Positions 1-8,915 of a DNA stretch of 64,000 nucleotides are shown here, in pieces. Under the pieces are notes generated by a model. That model saw only the letters and a program-made list of their open reading frames with translations, made no database searches and was not told where the DNA came from. Position 1 is the stretch's first letter; the number at the start of each line of letters is the position of its first letter. Position numbers and translations under genes: made by a program. Origin of the DNA: Multivorans sp965232105 (GTDB taxonomy: Bacteria; Acidobacteriota; Thermoanaerobaculia; Multivoradales; Multivoraceae); the NCBI GenBank assembly GCA_965232105.1, contig OZ246956.1:868001-932000 (forward strand), written 5' to 3'.

Positions 1-781
1 CGATGCGATCGTCAAGTTCCTCTGACGCCAGCGCCGCGCAGACCCCGAAACCGACGAGGGCCGCGACGTTCTCTGTACCGGCCCGTCGCCGGCGCTCCTG
101 GCCGCCGCCGAGGATGAGCGGCTCGAAGGCCGCGCCCTCCCGGATCCAGAGCGCCGCCGCCCCCACCGGCCCGTTGAACTTGTGCGCCGCGACAACGAGG
201 TAGTCCGCGCCAAGGGCGCCCGCGTCGACGGCGAGCTTGCCGGCCGCCTGCACCGCGTCGCAGAGGAGCGGCACGCCGCGCGCCCGGCACGCCGCCGCCG
301 CCTCGGCGACCGGCTGCACCGTGCCCAGTTCGTTGTTCGCCAGCATGAGGCAGGCGAGCCGCGTGTCCGGACGGAGCGCCGACGCCACTGCCGCCGCATC
401 GACGACCCCGTCAGCCCCCGGACACAGCCGCGTCACGTCGACACCCAGGCCCTCCAACCGGTCGGCAGCCGCGTGAATCGAAGGATGCTCGAGTTCCGAG
501 ATCACCAGGTGGCCGCCGTCCCTGCCGGCGAACGCCGAGAGCAGAACCGCGTTGTTCGCCTCGGTACCCGAGGCGGTGAACACCACCTCCGGCGCCAGCC
601 CGCCGACGAGCTCCGCCACCTGCTCCCGCGCGAGTTCAACCGCGGCCCGCGCCTCCCGGCCAAAGGCATGGACCGACGAGGGATTGCCGTGCCGCGTGCT
701 GAGCCAGGGCGCCATCGCGCCGCCGACCCGCGGATCGAGCGGCGTGGTCGCGTTGTGGTCGAGGTAGACGGGTGGGGGCAT
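1..781 (-). CDS. Cysteine desulfurase (class V aminotransferase), 3' end cut by window edge
   Basis: PLP enzyme that removes sulfur from cysteine for Fe-S cluster or thio-cofactor assembly in the cytoplasm. The ATG at 781 opens MPPPVYLDHNATTPLDPRVG, the typical N-terminus of IscS/NifS enzymes. Further family motifs follow: GTEANNAV, the ELEHPSI histidine segment, LANNELGTVQP, the PLP-lysine motif AAHKFNGPVGAAAL, and GGGQERRRRAGTENV near the window edge. About 260 residues are visible of a usual ~380-400, so the C-terminal region with the catalytic cysteine loop lies outside. No Fe-S scaffold gene is visible, so a housekeeping (IscS) versus specialised role cannot be decided. The gene start abuts a REP cluster. 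Confidence 0.9.
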   Translation of the reverse strand, partial: MPPPVYLDHNATTPLDPRVGGAMAPWLSTRHGNPSSVHAFGREARAAVELAREQVAELVGGLAPEVVFTASGTEANNAVLLSAFAGRDGGHLVISELEHPSIHAAADRLEGLGVDVTRLCPGADGVVDAAAVASALRPDTRLACLMLANNELGTVQPVAEAAAACRARGVPLLCDAVQAAGKLAVDAGALGADYLVVAAHKFNGPVGAAALWIREGAAFEPLILGGGQERRRRAGTENVAALVGFGVCAALASEELDDRI

Positions 782-843
782 GGTGGTTGGGATTGTACGT
801 TCAGAGGGGTGAGGTCCGGACCGAAGGAGAAGGAGCGTGTTGC

Positions 844-1215
844 GCGGGAGAAGGTGCCGGCCTCCGGCCGGCCGGTTGTCTGGCCGCCTCCGGCGGCAGC
901 GGACCAGAAGGTCCGCGCACCCAGTGATACGCCGCTCCCGGAGCGGGAGTTCTCTACTCCAAAACCACCGCTCGCAGTGACGCCGTGCGGGAGAAGGTGC
1001 CGGCCTCCGGCCGGCCGGTTGTCTGGCCGCCTCCGGCGGCAGCGGACCAGAAGGTCCGCGCACCCAGTGATACGCCGCTCCCGGAGCGAGAGTTCTCTAC
1101 TGTAAAACCACCGCTCGCAGTGACGCCGTAACGATTGCAGAACAGAAGCATGCCCGGTGCGGGACAAGGTGCCGGCCCAAGGCCGGCCGGTTGTCTGGCC
1201 GCATCCGGCGCAGTG
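844..1215. repeat. REP cluster: two tandem 143-bp units plus a degenerate third
   Basis: Copy 1 spans 844-986 and copy 2 spans 987-1129. They differ at only a few positions. Each has GGCCGGCC and CCGCCTCCGGCGG palindromes, a GCGGACCAGAAGGTCCGC hairpin, the CGCACCCAGTG border and a conserved tail (gttctctac...ccaccgctcgcagtgacgccg). A partial third copy begins near 1155 and runs into the region upstream of the RAYT gene. The gap 782-1347 otherwise shows no convincing gene. Confidence 0.85.
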
Positions 1216-1347
1216 CCGCGAATCGGCAAGCGCGAGCCCTACGAGCGAACCGCTAGACACGCCAACGGCCGCGCCCGTACCTATCCCTCGGAAGAAGACG
1301 TCAAGTCGGTCGCCTGGCCGCCACCGCCAGCACCTTCCGTAAGCAAA

Positions 1348-1977
1348 ATGGTCTCCACGAGCGCAAACCCAAACGACAAGCAGCCTCTCGGATGGCACTC
1401 CCGCGGCTACCACCCTCATCTGGACGATCCTCGGCACCTGCAGAGCGTCGGCTTCCGGCTTGCTGACAGCGTGCCGAACCACTTGCTGGCGCGATGGCGG
1501 GACGAGGCCAAACGGAACAGCGCCGCCGGCGATCAGGTCCGGGCAGCAGAGCTCGATCGACTGATCGGCCGTTTCGAGGACGCCGGTCACGGCGCCTGCT
1601 ACCTCCGTCAACCTCAAATCGCCGCCATGTTGCAGGACACGCTCCTGTACGGCGACGGCGGTCGCTACCAGCTGATCGACTGGTGCATCATGCCCAACCA
1701 CGTCCACGTTCTGGTCGAGCCCCACCGTGCCCGACTTCCGCGCATCGTCCAGACATGGAAGGCGGTCTCCGCCCGCCGGGCGAACCTGATCCTCGGCCGA
1801 ACGGGGAAGTTCTGGATGGAGGACTACTACGACCGCTACATCCGCGACCGTCGCCACTTCGAGGCTGTTCGACGGTACATCTGGCAGAACCCTGTTGCCG
1901 CAGGGCTCTGCCGCAGCGCCGATCAGTGGCCGTGGTCGTCGGCCCGTCTACGCCCTGAGGCAGTGCTGGGGGAGTAA
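1348..1977 (+). CDS. REP-associated tyrosine transposase (RAYT, Y1_Tnp family), copy 1
   Basis: Single-domain HUH/Y1 transposase of the IS200-like superfamily, about 209 residues. The N-terminal GWHSRGYHPHLD segment leads into the core. The metal-binding HUH motif is PNHVHVLVEP and the presumed nucleophile tyrosine lies in EDYYDRYIRD. The family-typical end YIWQNPVAAGLC...WPWSSA follows. The ATG at 1348 is chosen because it gives the usual RAYT length; longer upstream reading runs through the repeat cluster. It is bordered by REP arrays on both sides (844-1215 and 2014-2163), as expected for an enzyme that recognises REP hairpins. It is paralogous to the gene at 42858. No partner ORF is seen, consistent with a domesticated RAYT rather than a full insertion sequence. 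Confidence 0.9.
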   Translation: MVSTSANPNDKQPLGWHSRGYHPHLDDPRHLQSVGFRLADSVPNHLLARWRDEAKRNSAAGDQVRAAELDRLIGRFEDAGHGACYLRQPQIAAMLQDTLLYGDGGRYQLIDWCIMPNHVHVLVEPHRARLPRIVQTWKAVSARRANLILGRTGKFWMEDYYDRYIRDRRHFEAVRRYIWQNPVAAGLCRSADQWPWSSARLRPEAVLGE

Positions 1978-2013
1978 CTCGCGCGCCGCTTCGCGGCTGC
2001 GCGCTTGATGCCG

Positions 2014-2165
2014 ACCCTCTGGTCCGCTCGCCGCCGAAGGCGGCCAGACAAACGCGCCGGCCGAAGGCCGGCTCCGCTGCCACTGGGTGCGCGGACCCTC
2101 TGGTCCGCTCGCCGCCGAAGGCGGCCAGACAAACGCGCCGGCCGAAGGCCGGCTCCGCTGCCATG
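2014..2165. repeat. REP tandem pair, 81-bp unit
   Basis: Two head-to-tail copies (2014-2094 and 2095-~2165) carry a GGACCCTCTGGTCC-like hairpin, GCCGCCGAAGGCGGC and GCCGGCCGAAGGCCGGC, with CACTGGGTGCG at the junction. They occupy the gap between RAYT copy 1 and the GWxTD gene, ending about 30 bp before its ATG. Confidence 0.85.
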
Positions 2166-2198
2166 CCGCCAAAGCCCAGGCGGTACGCTTGAGGACCG

Positions 2199-4826
2199 AT
2201 GAAAGCCGCACGCAGAGCCTCGATCCTGGCCCTGGCGGCGGGCCTCTTCCTCGTCTTCACCACGTCGGCCACACCGGCACCCGCGCAGGAAGAGCGGAAG
2301 GAGACCCGCAAGGAGCGGCGCGAGCGCCGGGCAGCGCTCGAGGCCGTCGAGGCGGCTCTGCCGCTCGAGTTCAAGACCTTCCTCGACGACGTCCACTTCC
2401 TGATCAGCGACGGGGAACGCGAGGCGTTCCTGGAGGTCACGCAGGACTACCAGCGGCGGGCCTGGATCGAGCGGTTCTGGCGGCTTCGCGATTCCTACCC
2501 CGACACGCCGCGCAACGAGTTCCGCGCCCGCTGGGAGGAGCGGCTGCTCTACGTCCGGCAGGAGTTCGACGGACCCCGTTCGGACCGGACGCGCATGTAC
2601 CTGCTCAACGGCGAGCCCGGCGGGAGGCTCAAGTTCCAGTGCACGATGGTCACCTGGCCGATCGAGATCTGGTTCTACCAGCGCAGCGACACAGTCGGCC
2701 ACGAGTTCTTCCTGCTGTTCCACCGTCGCGCCAACCAGCCCCACTACGAACTCTGGCACCCCTCTGACGGCCTGGACCGTCTACTGGACATCGGCGTCAA
2801 TGCGCAGGGGGCGGCCGGCGACATCCAGAGCTGCAAGGACGGCGACGTCGCGGCCTCCGCGATCAACTGGCTGCTGCGATCGAACGGCATGGAGTTCGCC
2901 ATGCTGATGACGCGCCTGATCGAACCGCCCGAGGCGCCTTCGGCGGAGTGGACGCTCACCTTCGAGGCGTACACCACGGACGTGCCGGAAAACGCCGAGC
3001 CGCTCGACGCCTCGCTCGAGGTCCGCTACCCGGCCCGCTACCAGGCGCGCACCGTGGTGGAGGCCGTGGTCGAGATCGATCCTTCCTCCGCCCGCCGCGA
3101 CAAGGTCGGCGGACAGTCGAGCTACAACTTCTTCCTCACCGGCGAGGTCCTGCGCGAAGACGCGCTGTTCGAGAACTTCCGCTACAAGTTCGACCTGCCC
3201 CTGGGCGCCGACGTGGCCGACGACGCCGGCGACCAGGGCGACGACGGTGACCAGGACAACGACGCAGGCACGAGCGGCACGAGCGGCGACGGCGCGCCCA
3301 TCCTGCTCACCTTCGAACGGCGGCTGCGCCCGGGCGCCTACCGGCTCGTGCTCAAGATCGAAGACCTGAACGGCGCCCGCTTCGCCCGCCTGGACCAGCC
3401 GCTCGAGGTACCGGCGCTCGAGGCGCCCGCCGCCCGCCAGCTCGACCCGGCGGTCCAGAAGATCATTGACCAGGCGGAGGCGGTGCTCACCAGCACCGTG
3501 CCCACCGTGCAGCTCCTCGAACCGCCGGGCGAGCTCCAGACCGGCCTGGTGCGCTTCGACACCCTGGCGACGGGCGACGTCGCCGAGATGCGCTTCTGGC
3601 TCGACGGCAACCAGGTCGCCCGCAAGCGCAGCGCCCCGTTCTCGGTCGAACTCGACCTGGGGTCCGTGCCGCGCGTCCACGTCCTGCGGGCCACCGCCCA
3701 CGACGAGGCCGGCGCCGAGGTCGCGTCGGACGAGATCTCCCTGAACTCCGGCCGCAACCGTTTCGCGCTCCGATTCGCCGAGCCGCGCGAGGGCGTCAAG
3801 TACGAAGGCGAAGTCCAGGTCGAGGTCGACCTCGCAGTACCCGACGGCAGCCTGGTCGAGCGCCTGGAACTCTTCCTCAACGACGAGCCGGTCGCCACGC
3901 TCTACCAGGAGCCCTTCAGCCAACGGGTCGAGCTACCGCCTGGCGAGGAGATCACCTACCTGCGGGCCGCCGCGTATCTCGTCGACGGCAACTCGACCGA
4001 CGCCGTCGTCTACGTCAACGCGCCGGACTACCTGGAGATCGTCGACATCCAGTACGTCGAGCTCTACGCCTCGGCGCTGCGCCGGTCGGGCCGCCCCTAC
4101 GAGGAACTGCAACCCGACGAGGTCACGATCCTCGAGGACGGCACGCCGCAGGACATCCTCCGCTTCCAGCGGGTCACCGACCTGCCGGTCCATCTCCAGG
4201 TGATGCTCGACGTCTCGGCCTCCATGGTCGACCGCCTGGGCACGGCCCGCGAGGCCGCCCTCGGCCTGTTCCAGTCGGAAATCACGCCCCGCGACCGGGC
4301 CGCCCTGGTCACCTTCAACGACCATCCGTACCTCGCCTCCGACTTCACGAACGACCCCGCGAAGCTCGCCGGGTCGCTCGCCGGCCTCAAGGCCGAGCGC
4401 GGCACCGCGCTCTACGACGCACTCGTCTTCGGCCTCTACTACCTGAACGGGATCAAGGGTCAGCGGGCCCTGCTGCTGCTCTCCGACGGCAAGGACGAGA
4501 GCAGCCGCTTCAGCTTCGAGCAGGCGCTCGAGTACGCGCAGCGGTCCGGAGTCGCGATCTACGCGATCGGCCTGGGCCGCCAGACGGGGCCGGCCAAGCG
4601 GGCCCTGTCGCGGCTCGCCGAACGGACCGGCGGCAGCTCCTTCTTCATCAGCAGCGTCGGCGAACTCGCCGGCGTCTACGGCCACATCCTCGGCGAGCTG
4701 CGCTCCCGCTACCTGATCACCTACCAGTCGACGAACACCAGCGGCGACCGCCGCTTCCGCGAAGTCGAGGTCGACGCCAGGGTGCCCGGGGTGTCGATTC
4801 GTACGCTGAAAGGGTACTACCCGTGA
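2199..4826 (+). CDS. Secreted GWxTD-domain / von Willebrand factor A protein, paralog 1
   Basis: 875-residue exported protein of a type common in Acidobacteriota. A signal peptide (about residues 1-30) ends at APAQ. A GWxTD-like domain follows at roughly 45-330, with RRAWIERFWRLRDSYPDTPR and NEFRARWEERL. Middle Ig-like segments carry two 'LFLNDEP/FWLDGN' strands. A C-terminal VWA domain spans about 655-870 with the MIDAS motif DVSAS at residue 671 and LLLLSDGKDESS. A short acidic insert (DDAGDQGDDGDQDND) lies near residue 345. Function is unknown; VWA domains usually bind protein or metal ligands at the cell surface. The stop overlaps the next gene's GTG (GTGA), indicating translational coupling to its paralog. 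Confidence 0.85.
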   Translation: MKAARRASILALAAGLFLVFTTSATPAPAQEERKETRKERRERRAALEAVEAALPLEFKTFLDDVHFLISDGEREAFLEVTQDYQRRAWIERFWRLRDSYPDTPRNEFRARWEERLLYVRQEFDGPRSDRTRMYLLNGEPGGRLKFQCTMVTWPIEIWFYQRSDTVGHEFFLLFHRRANQPHYELWHPSDGLDRLLDIGVNAQGAAGDIQSCKDGDVAASAINWLLRSNGMEFAMLMTRLIEPPEAPSAEWTLTFEAYTTDVPENAEPLDASLEVRYPARYQARTVVEAVVEIDPSSARRDKVGGQSSYNFFLTGEVLREDALFENFRYKFDLPLGADVADDAGDQGDDGDQDNDAGTSGTSGDGAPILLTFERRLRPGAYRLVLKIEDLNGARFARLDQPLEVPALEAPAARQLDPAVQKIIDQAEAVLTSTVPTVQLLEPPGELQTGLVRFDTLATGDVAEMRFWLDGNQVARKRSAPFSVELDLGSVPRVHVLRATAHDEAGAEVASDEISLNSGRNRFALRFAEPREGVKYEGEVQVEVDLAVPDGSLVERLELFLNDEPVATLYQEPFSQRVELPPGEEITYLRAAAYLVDGNSTDAVVYVNAPDYLEIVDIQYVELYASALRRSGRPYEELQPDEVTILEDGTPQDILRFQRVTDLPVHLQVMLDVSASMVDRLGTAREAALGLFQSEITPRDRAALVTFNDHPYLASDFTNDPAKLAGSLAGLKAERGTALYDALVFGLYYLNGIKGQRALLLLSDGKDESSRFSFEQALEYAQRSGVAIYAIGLGRQTGPAKRALSRLAERTGGSSFFISSVGELAGVYGHILGELRSRYLITYQSTNTSGDRRFREVEVDARVPGVSIRTLKGYYP

Positions 4827-7390
4827 GGCGGCGCCGGATGCCGGTGGCGTGCGCTCTCCTCCTCGGCACCGCCGCCCTCGCCCAGGACGCCACAACCACC
4901 CTCGACCGGCGTCACGCGGACTTCCTCGACACGGCCTCCGCGATCCTGACCGACACGGAGCGCCGCGTGTTCGGCGAGCTGCGCCACGATTACCAGCGCG
5001 ACGCGTTCATCCAGCGGTTCTGGAGCGTCCGCGATCCTTATCCCGAGACGCCGCAGAACGAGTTCAGGGAGCGGTTCGAGCGCACCCTCGAAATGGCGGA
5101 GGAGCGTTTCGACGACGCCCGGGGCGCCCGTTTCGAGGCCCTGCTGCTGCACGGGGAACCGCAACGGACGTTCACGACGACCTGCCGCCTGCTCCGCACG
5201 ATGGAGATCTGGCACTACCCGCACAGCCCGGTCGTGCGCGGCGAGTTCTACCTCGTCTTCCTGCGCGAGGGCGGCGGCTACCGGCAGTGGACGGCGGCCG
5301 ACGGGCTGTCCGCGATCGTGGTCTTCACCGCGGGCGGGCTCGACCGGTCCTCCCGGATCGAGGAGATCGGCCGGGAGTGCGCGCGCGGCGGCGACGTGCT
5401 GACCGCTCTGAGCCTCGCCCTCGACTGGGAGGCGATGGGCGGCGAGCCCGAGCCCGGGAAGGCGAACGACGAATGGGCGCTCGCCTTCCTCGACCGCAGC
5501 ACGGAGGCGCCCGCCGACGCCGAGCAGTTGGCGGCCGAGATCGCGATGCGCTATCCGGGCCGGCGAGGCAGCCGCACCGTGGTCCAGGCGATCGTCGGCA
5601 TCGACCCGGCCCTGCTCCCCGAGGCCGAGAAGGGCCGCCGGCGCTTCGTGCTCGACGGTGAGGTGCTGCGGCAGGGCGAGCTGTTCGAGAACTTCCGCTA
5701 CCGCTTCGAGCCGCGGACCCGGGCCTACAGAGCGGCCTACGGAGCGGCGGACGGAGCGGCGGGCGGAGCGGCAGGCGACCCGGACAACGGCACGGTCCCT
5801 CTGGTCATGCAGCGCTACCTGCGTCCGGGCGCCTACCGCCTGGTCGTCAAGGTGCGGGATCTGGATGCGGGGCTGTACTTCGCGGCGGACGCGGACATCG
5901 AGGTGCCGCTCGTGCCGCGGACGGTGGAGACGGCCGGAGGGCTGGTGGAGCCGGAGCCGGCCAGAGGGCCGGCGCACTCGGTGCCGGAGTGGCTGGCCGA
6001 GGCGAACGCGGCCGCTCCAAGCGACGTCGAGTCGGACGAGCACATCGTCCGCATCCTCCCTCTGCCCGAACGCCTCGTCGTCGGCCGGGTCCGGATCGGC
6101 GCCGACGCGGAGGGTCCGGACATCCACCGCGTCGCCTTCTCCCTGGACGACCGGGAGCTGATCAGCAAGCGACGGCCGCCTTACCAGGTCGATATCGACC
6201 TGGGGCCCACGCCGCGCGTCCACACGCTGCGCGCCGACGCCTACGACCACCAGGGCGGCGTGCTGGCGACCGACGAACTGCTCGTCAACTCCGGGCCTCA
6301 CCGCTTCACCGTCCGCCTCACCTCGCCCCAGCGCGGCGCCGTCCACACGCGCAGCGTGCGCGCCGTCGCCGAGGTCGCGGCGCCGCGCCACGAGCGGCTG
6401 GACCGGGTCGAGTTCTTCCTCAACGACACCCGCACCGCGACCCTCTACCAGCGGCCCTTCGAGCAACCGATCCGGATCGACCCGGACGACCCCCTCTCCT
6501 ACGTCCGCGCGGTGGCGCACCTGGAGAGCGGCGCCTGGGCCGAGGACCTCGTGTTCGTCAACGCGAGCAACCTGGACGAGGAAGTCGACGTCGCGCTGAT
6601 CGAGCTCTACACCTCGGTCACCGACCGCTCCGGAGCGCCCCTGCTCGGACTTGGGCGACGCGACTTCCAGGTCCTCGTCGACGGCGAGCCGCGGTCCATG
6701 CAGCGATTCGACCGCGCCGCCAACCTGCCGGTCCACGCCGGCATCCTCTTCGACACCTCGACCTCCATGGTCGACCGCATCGACGCCGCCGAGGAGGCGG
6801 CCCTCCACTTCTTCGAACTCGTCCTCGGTCCGCAGGACCGCGCCTGCCTGATCACCTTCAACGACCGGCCCGAACTCGCCGTCGGCTTCACCGGCTCCAG
6901 GGAGACCCTGGCCGGCGGCCTCGCCGACCTGACGACCGAGGGCGAGACCGCCCTCTACGACAGCGTGCTCTACGCGCTCTACTACTTCGGCGGCCTGCGC
7001 GGGAAGCGAGCGCTGATCCTGCTCACCGACGGCGGCGACTCGAGCAGCGAGCACCCCTTCGACGACGTGCTCGACTTCGCCCGCCGCACCCAGGTCGCGA
7101 TCTACAGCATCGGCATCGACATCAGCCCGCGCGAACTCCTGGTCCGCGGCCGCCTGCAGCAACTCTGCGACGAGACCGGCGGCCGCTGCTTCTTCATCAC
7201 CGGGGCGTCCGAACTGAAGCGCGTCTACGAACGGATCGAAACGGAAGTCCGCTCCCAGTACCTGCTCGTGTTCGAGTCCCCCGACGGCGAGCCCGGCGCC
7301 TTCCGCAAGGTCGAGGTGAAGCTGAAGGACCCCCGCGCCCACGGCAAACGCGGCCTGAAGGTCCAGACGGTCCCGGGCTACTTCCAGTGA
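4823..7390 (+). CDS. Secreted GWxTD-domain / VWA protein, paralog 2
   Basis: 855-residue paralog of the preceding gene with the same order. A short signal peptide ends near ALAQD, then the GWxTD-like region (RDAFIQRFWSVRDPYPETPQ), Ig-like segments with VEFFLNDTRTATLYQRPFEQ, and a C-terminal VWA domain. Its MIDAS reads DTSTS at residue 644, so the metal-site serines are kept. An Ala/Gly stretch (AAYGAADGAAGGAAGD) replaces the acidic insert of paralog 1. The start is GTG 4823 overlapping the upstream TGA; an ATG at 4838 is possible but loses the basic n-region of the signal peptide. It ends in another GTGA overlap with maf. The tandem arrangement suggests a recent duplication, perhaps forming a hetero-oligomer (inference). 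Confidence 0.82.
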   Translation: MRRRRMPVACALLLGTAALAQDATTTLDRRHADFLDTASAILTDTERRVFGELRHDYQRDAFIQRFWSVRDPYPETPQNEFRERFERTLEMAEERFDDARGARFEALLLHGEPQRTFTTTCRLLRTMEIWHYPHSPVVRGEFYLVFLREGGGYRQWTAADGLSAIVVFTAGGLDRSSRIEEIGRECARGGDVLTALSLALDWEAMGGEPEPGKANDEWALAFLDRSTEAPADAEQLAAEIAMRYPGRRGSRTVVQAIVGIDPALLPEAEKGRRRFVLDGEVLRQGELFENFRYRFEPRTRAYRAAYGAADGAAGGAAGDPDNGTVPLVMQRYLRPGAYRLVVKVRDLDAGLYFAADADIEVPLVPRTVETAGGLVEPEPARGPAHSVPEWLAEANAAAPSDVESDEHIVRILPLPERLVVGRVRIGADAEGPDIHRVAFSLDDRELISKRRPPYQVDIDLGPTPRVHTLRADAYDHQGGVLATDELLVNSGPHRFTVRLTSPQRGAVHTRSVRAVAEVAAPRHERLDRVEFFLNDTRTATLYQRPFEQPIRIDPDDPLSYVRAVAHLESGAWAEDLVFVNASNLDEEVDVALIELYTSVTDRSGAPLLGLGRRDFQVLVDGEPRSMQRFDRAANLPVHAGILFDTSTSMVDRIDAAEEAALHFFELVLGPQDRACLITFNDRPELAVGFTGSRETLAGGLADLTTEGETALYDSVLYALYYFGGLRGKRALILLTDGGDSSSEHPFDDVLDFARRTQVAIYSIGIDISPRELLVRGRLQQLCDETGGRCFFITGASELKRVYERIETEVRSQYLLVFESPDGEPGAFRKVEVKLKDPRAHGKRGLKVQTVPGYFQ

Positions 7391-8037
7391 CCCGCGCCAC
7401 CCCACCGGCCGCGCCCGGCCCCCTCATCCTCGCCTCCGCCTCCCCCCGCCGCCGCGAACTCCTCGCGTCCCTCGACCTCGACTTCACCGTCCGCCCCGCC
7501 ACCGTCGACGAAACCCCGAACCCCGGCGAACGGCCCCGCGACCTCGTGCGGCGCCTCGCCCGCGAGAAGGCCGAGGCCGGCGCCCGAAACGGCGAACAGG
7601 CGTCCTCCGAAGGCGCTCGCGATGCCGGTCAGGGGCATGAATGGGTCCTGGCCGCCGACACGATCGTCGTCACCGAAGGCGAGGTCCTGGGCAAGCCAGC
7701 CGACCGGACCGAAGCCCGCTCCATGCTGAAGCGTCTCCAGGGCCGCTGGCACCTCGTCCTCACCGGCGTCGCCCTCCGGCCGCCCGACGGCGACACCCTG
7801 CACGCCGTCGAGAGCACCCGGGTCCTGTTCGCTGAGCTGACCGCGGAGCAGATCGAGTGGTACGCCGAAACCGGCGAGCCCGACGACAAGGCCGGCGCCT
7901 ATGCCGTCCAGGGGCTGGGCGCGCTGTTCGTCAGCGAGATCGACGGCAACTACAGCAACGTCGTGGGGTTGCCGTTGCCGACGGTACGGCAGTTGTTCGA
8001 AGGGGCGGGGAGTGATGTGAGGGCGTTCCGGCTGTAG
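7387..8037 (+). CDS. maf: Maf family nucleotide pyrophosphatase
   Basis: Cytoplasmic house-cleaning NTP pyrophosphatase (dTTP/UTP or modified nucleotides), 216 residues. Family motifs in order: LILASASPRRRELL, the FTVRPATVDE segment, WVLAADTIVV with the catalytic aspartate, LGKPADRTEA, and GEPDDKAGAYAVQGLGALFV near the C-terminus. The central linker (GARNGEQASSEGARDAGQGH) is longer than usual. The start is GTG 7387, whose last two bases overlap the upstream TGA stop, so it is probably translated by coupling to the GWxTD-VWA genes although its function appears unrelated. An intergenic stretch of about 200 bp follows. Confidence 0.93.
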   Translation: MTRATPPAAPGPLILASASPRRRELLASLDLDFTVRPATVDETPNPGERPRDLVRRLAREKAEAGARNGEQASSEGARDAGQGHEWVLAADTIVVTEGEVLGKPADRTEARSMLKRLQGRWHLVLTGVALRPPDGDTLHAVESTRVLFAELTAEQIEWYAETGEPDDKAGAYAVQGLGALFVSEIDGNYSNVVGLPLPTVRQLFEGAGSDVRAFRL

Positions 8038-8243
8038 TCACTGCGTGCGCCACTGGGTGCCCTCTGCCAGCGAACGAGTCATACAAGCAGTGGCCAGACT
8101 CCGTCTAGATCTACATGAGGTTCAAGACTCCCGTGAGTGAATGCGCCGAACATCGGCGATCTCCCTGTCGACACTCCGCTGTTAGCATCACTAGTGACGA
8201 CAAGTCTGCTTGAGTGGATTCCACCGGCCCTACGGAGAGCACC

Positions 8244-8768
8244 ATGACAACCGCAGAACAAGTCAGTGAGTCGCGAAGGAACGAGGCGTGGCTGGACTAT
8301 CTTGAGGCGGTCCGGCTCGAGCGCTACTACTTCAAGCTCTACGACCGCTATCAGCTCCTGAGGCAAGTCATCCGGCTTCTCATCTTTCTGTCGGTCTCCG
8401 GCAACGTCGTCGGCGCATTGCAAGACGCGCCCGCCTGGGTTATCTGGAGCGTCAGCGCAGTCGCCGCGATCCTGCTGGCTGTCGACTTCCTGGGAGACCA
8501 CGCCAGGAAAGCCGCCATTACCTTCGCCATCAGCCAGGCCTGTGCGGGACTGTCCGACGACTACAGCCGTCTGTGGCGAGAGATCGACGAGCAGGAGATC
8601 GGCGAGCAGGAGGTCATCTCCCGGCTCAAGGAACTGGCCGACAACATTCGGAGTACGACCGGCCGAGCCGGCGACGTGGACCTCCGGACCAATCAGCGGC
8701 TGAACGAGCGGTCCACCGTGGAAGCCAACCAGCTACTGGCGGGCAGGTATGCCGTCCAAGAAGCCTAG
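8244..8768 (+). CDS. Two-TM membrane protein of unknown function (possible SLATT-like)
   Basis: 174 residues. The ATG at 8244 is preceded by GGAGAG at suitable spacing. The N-terminus is a soluble helical stretch (RRNEAWLDYLEAVRLERYYF). Two hydrophobic helices follow (about residues 40-60, VIRLLIFLSVSGNVVGAL, and 66-85, WVIWSVSAVAAILLAVDFLG), then a cytoplasmic-looking helical tail with a charged EIDEQEIGEQEV segment. The order helix, 2TM hairpin, helical C-domain is similar to SLATT-type effectors, but no diagnostic motif is certain. It overlaps the following 43-codon frame by 20 bp, so the two look like one transcriptional and translational unit. Its tail length and charge do not suggest a transporter. 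Confidence 0.6.
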   Translation: MTTAEQVSESRRNEAWLDYLEAVRLERYYFKLYDRYQLLRQVIRLLIFLSVSGNVVGALQDAPAWVIWSVSAVAAILLAVDFLGDHARKAAITFAISQACAGLSDDYSRLWREIDEQEIGEQEVISRLKELADNIRSTTGRAGDVDLRTNQRLNERSTVEANQLLAGRYAVQEA

Positions 8769-8880
8769 AAGAGCTGGCGAAGGCCGCGGCGAACTGCTGC
8801 AAGGCTCCTCGGGGAAGCCGACGCGACCGGCGAAGATCAAGCCTGTCAAGCCTCCGCCGCCGCCTCCGAAGAAGAAGTAG
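8749..8880 (+). CDS. Small Lys/Pro-rich peptide (43 aa) overlapping the 2TM gene
   Basis: ATG at 8749 lies inside the last 20 bp of the 2TM gene in another frame and runs to TAG at 8880. The product begins MPSKKPRRAGEGRGELLQGS and ends PVKPPPPPPKKK. It is strongly basic and has a polyproline run. The overlap and clean termination just before a REP suggest a real coupled gene, possibly a partner or inhibitor of the membrane protein. No known family is recognised, and a chance frame cannot be excluded from sequence alone. Confidence 0.45.
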   Translation: MPSKKPRRAGEGRGELLQGSSGKPTRPAKIKPVKPPPPPPKKK

Positions 8881-8883
8881 GAC

Positions 8884-8913
8884 ACTGGGCGCACCCAGTG
8901 ACGGCACCCAGTG
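8884..8913. repeat. Short REP border palindrome
   Basis: CACTGGGCGCACCCAGTG is a near-perfect palindrome of the REP border motif, followed by a second CACCCAGTG. It lies between convergent genes (the + strand 2TM/peptide pair and the - strand apgM) with no internal GC-rich hairpin, so it looks like two REP borders joined after loss of the core. Confidence 0.7.
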
Positions 8914-8915
8914 GG

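Noticed and set aside
502..1857. Long minus-strand frame (451 codons) across the repeat cluster and RAYT 1
   Set aside because: It reads antisense to the transposase and the REPs, has no family motif, and overlaps strongly supported coding on the plus strand.
4817..7405. 862-codon minus-strand frame opposite the second GWxTD-VWA gene
   Set aside because: An artefact of high-GC codon bias; composition is repetitive (Val/Gly/Asp/Ala) and no domain is recognisable, while the plus strand has clear VWA motifs.
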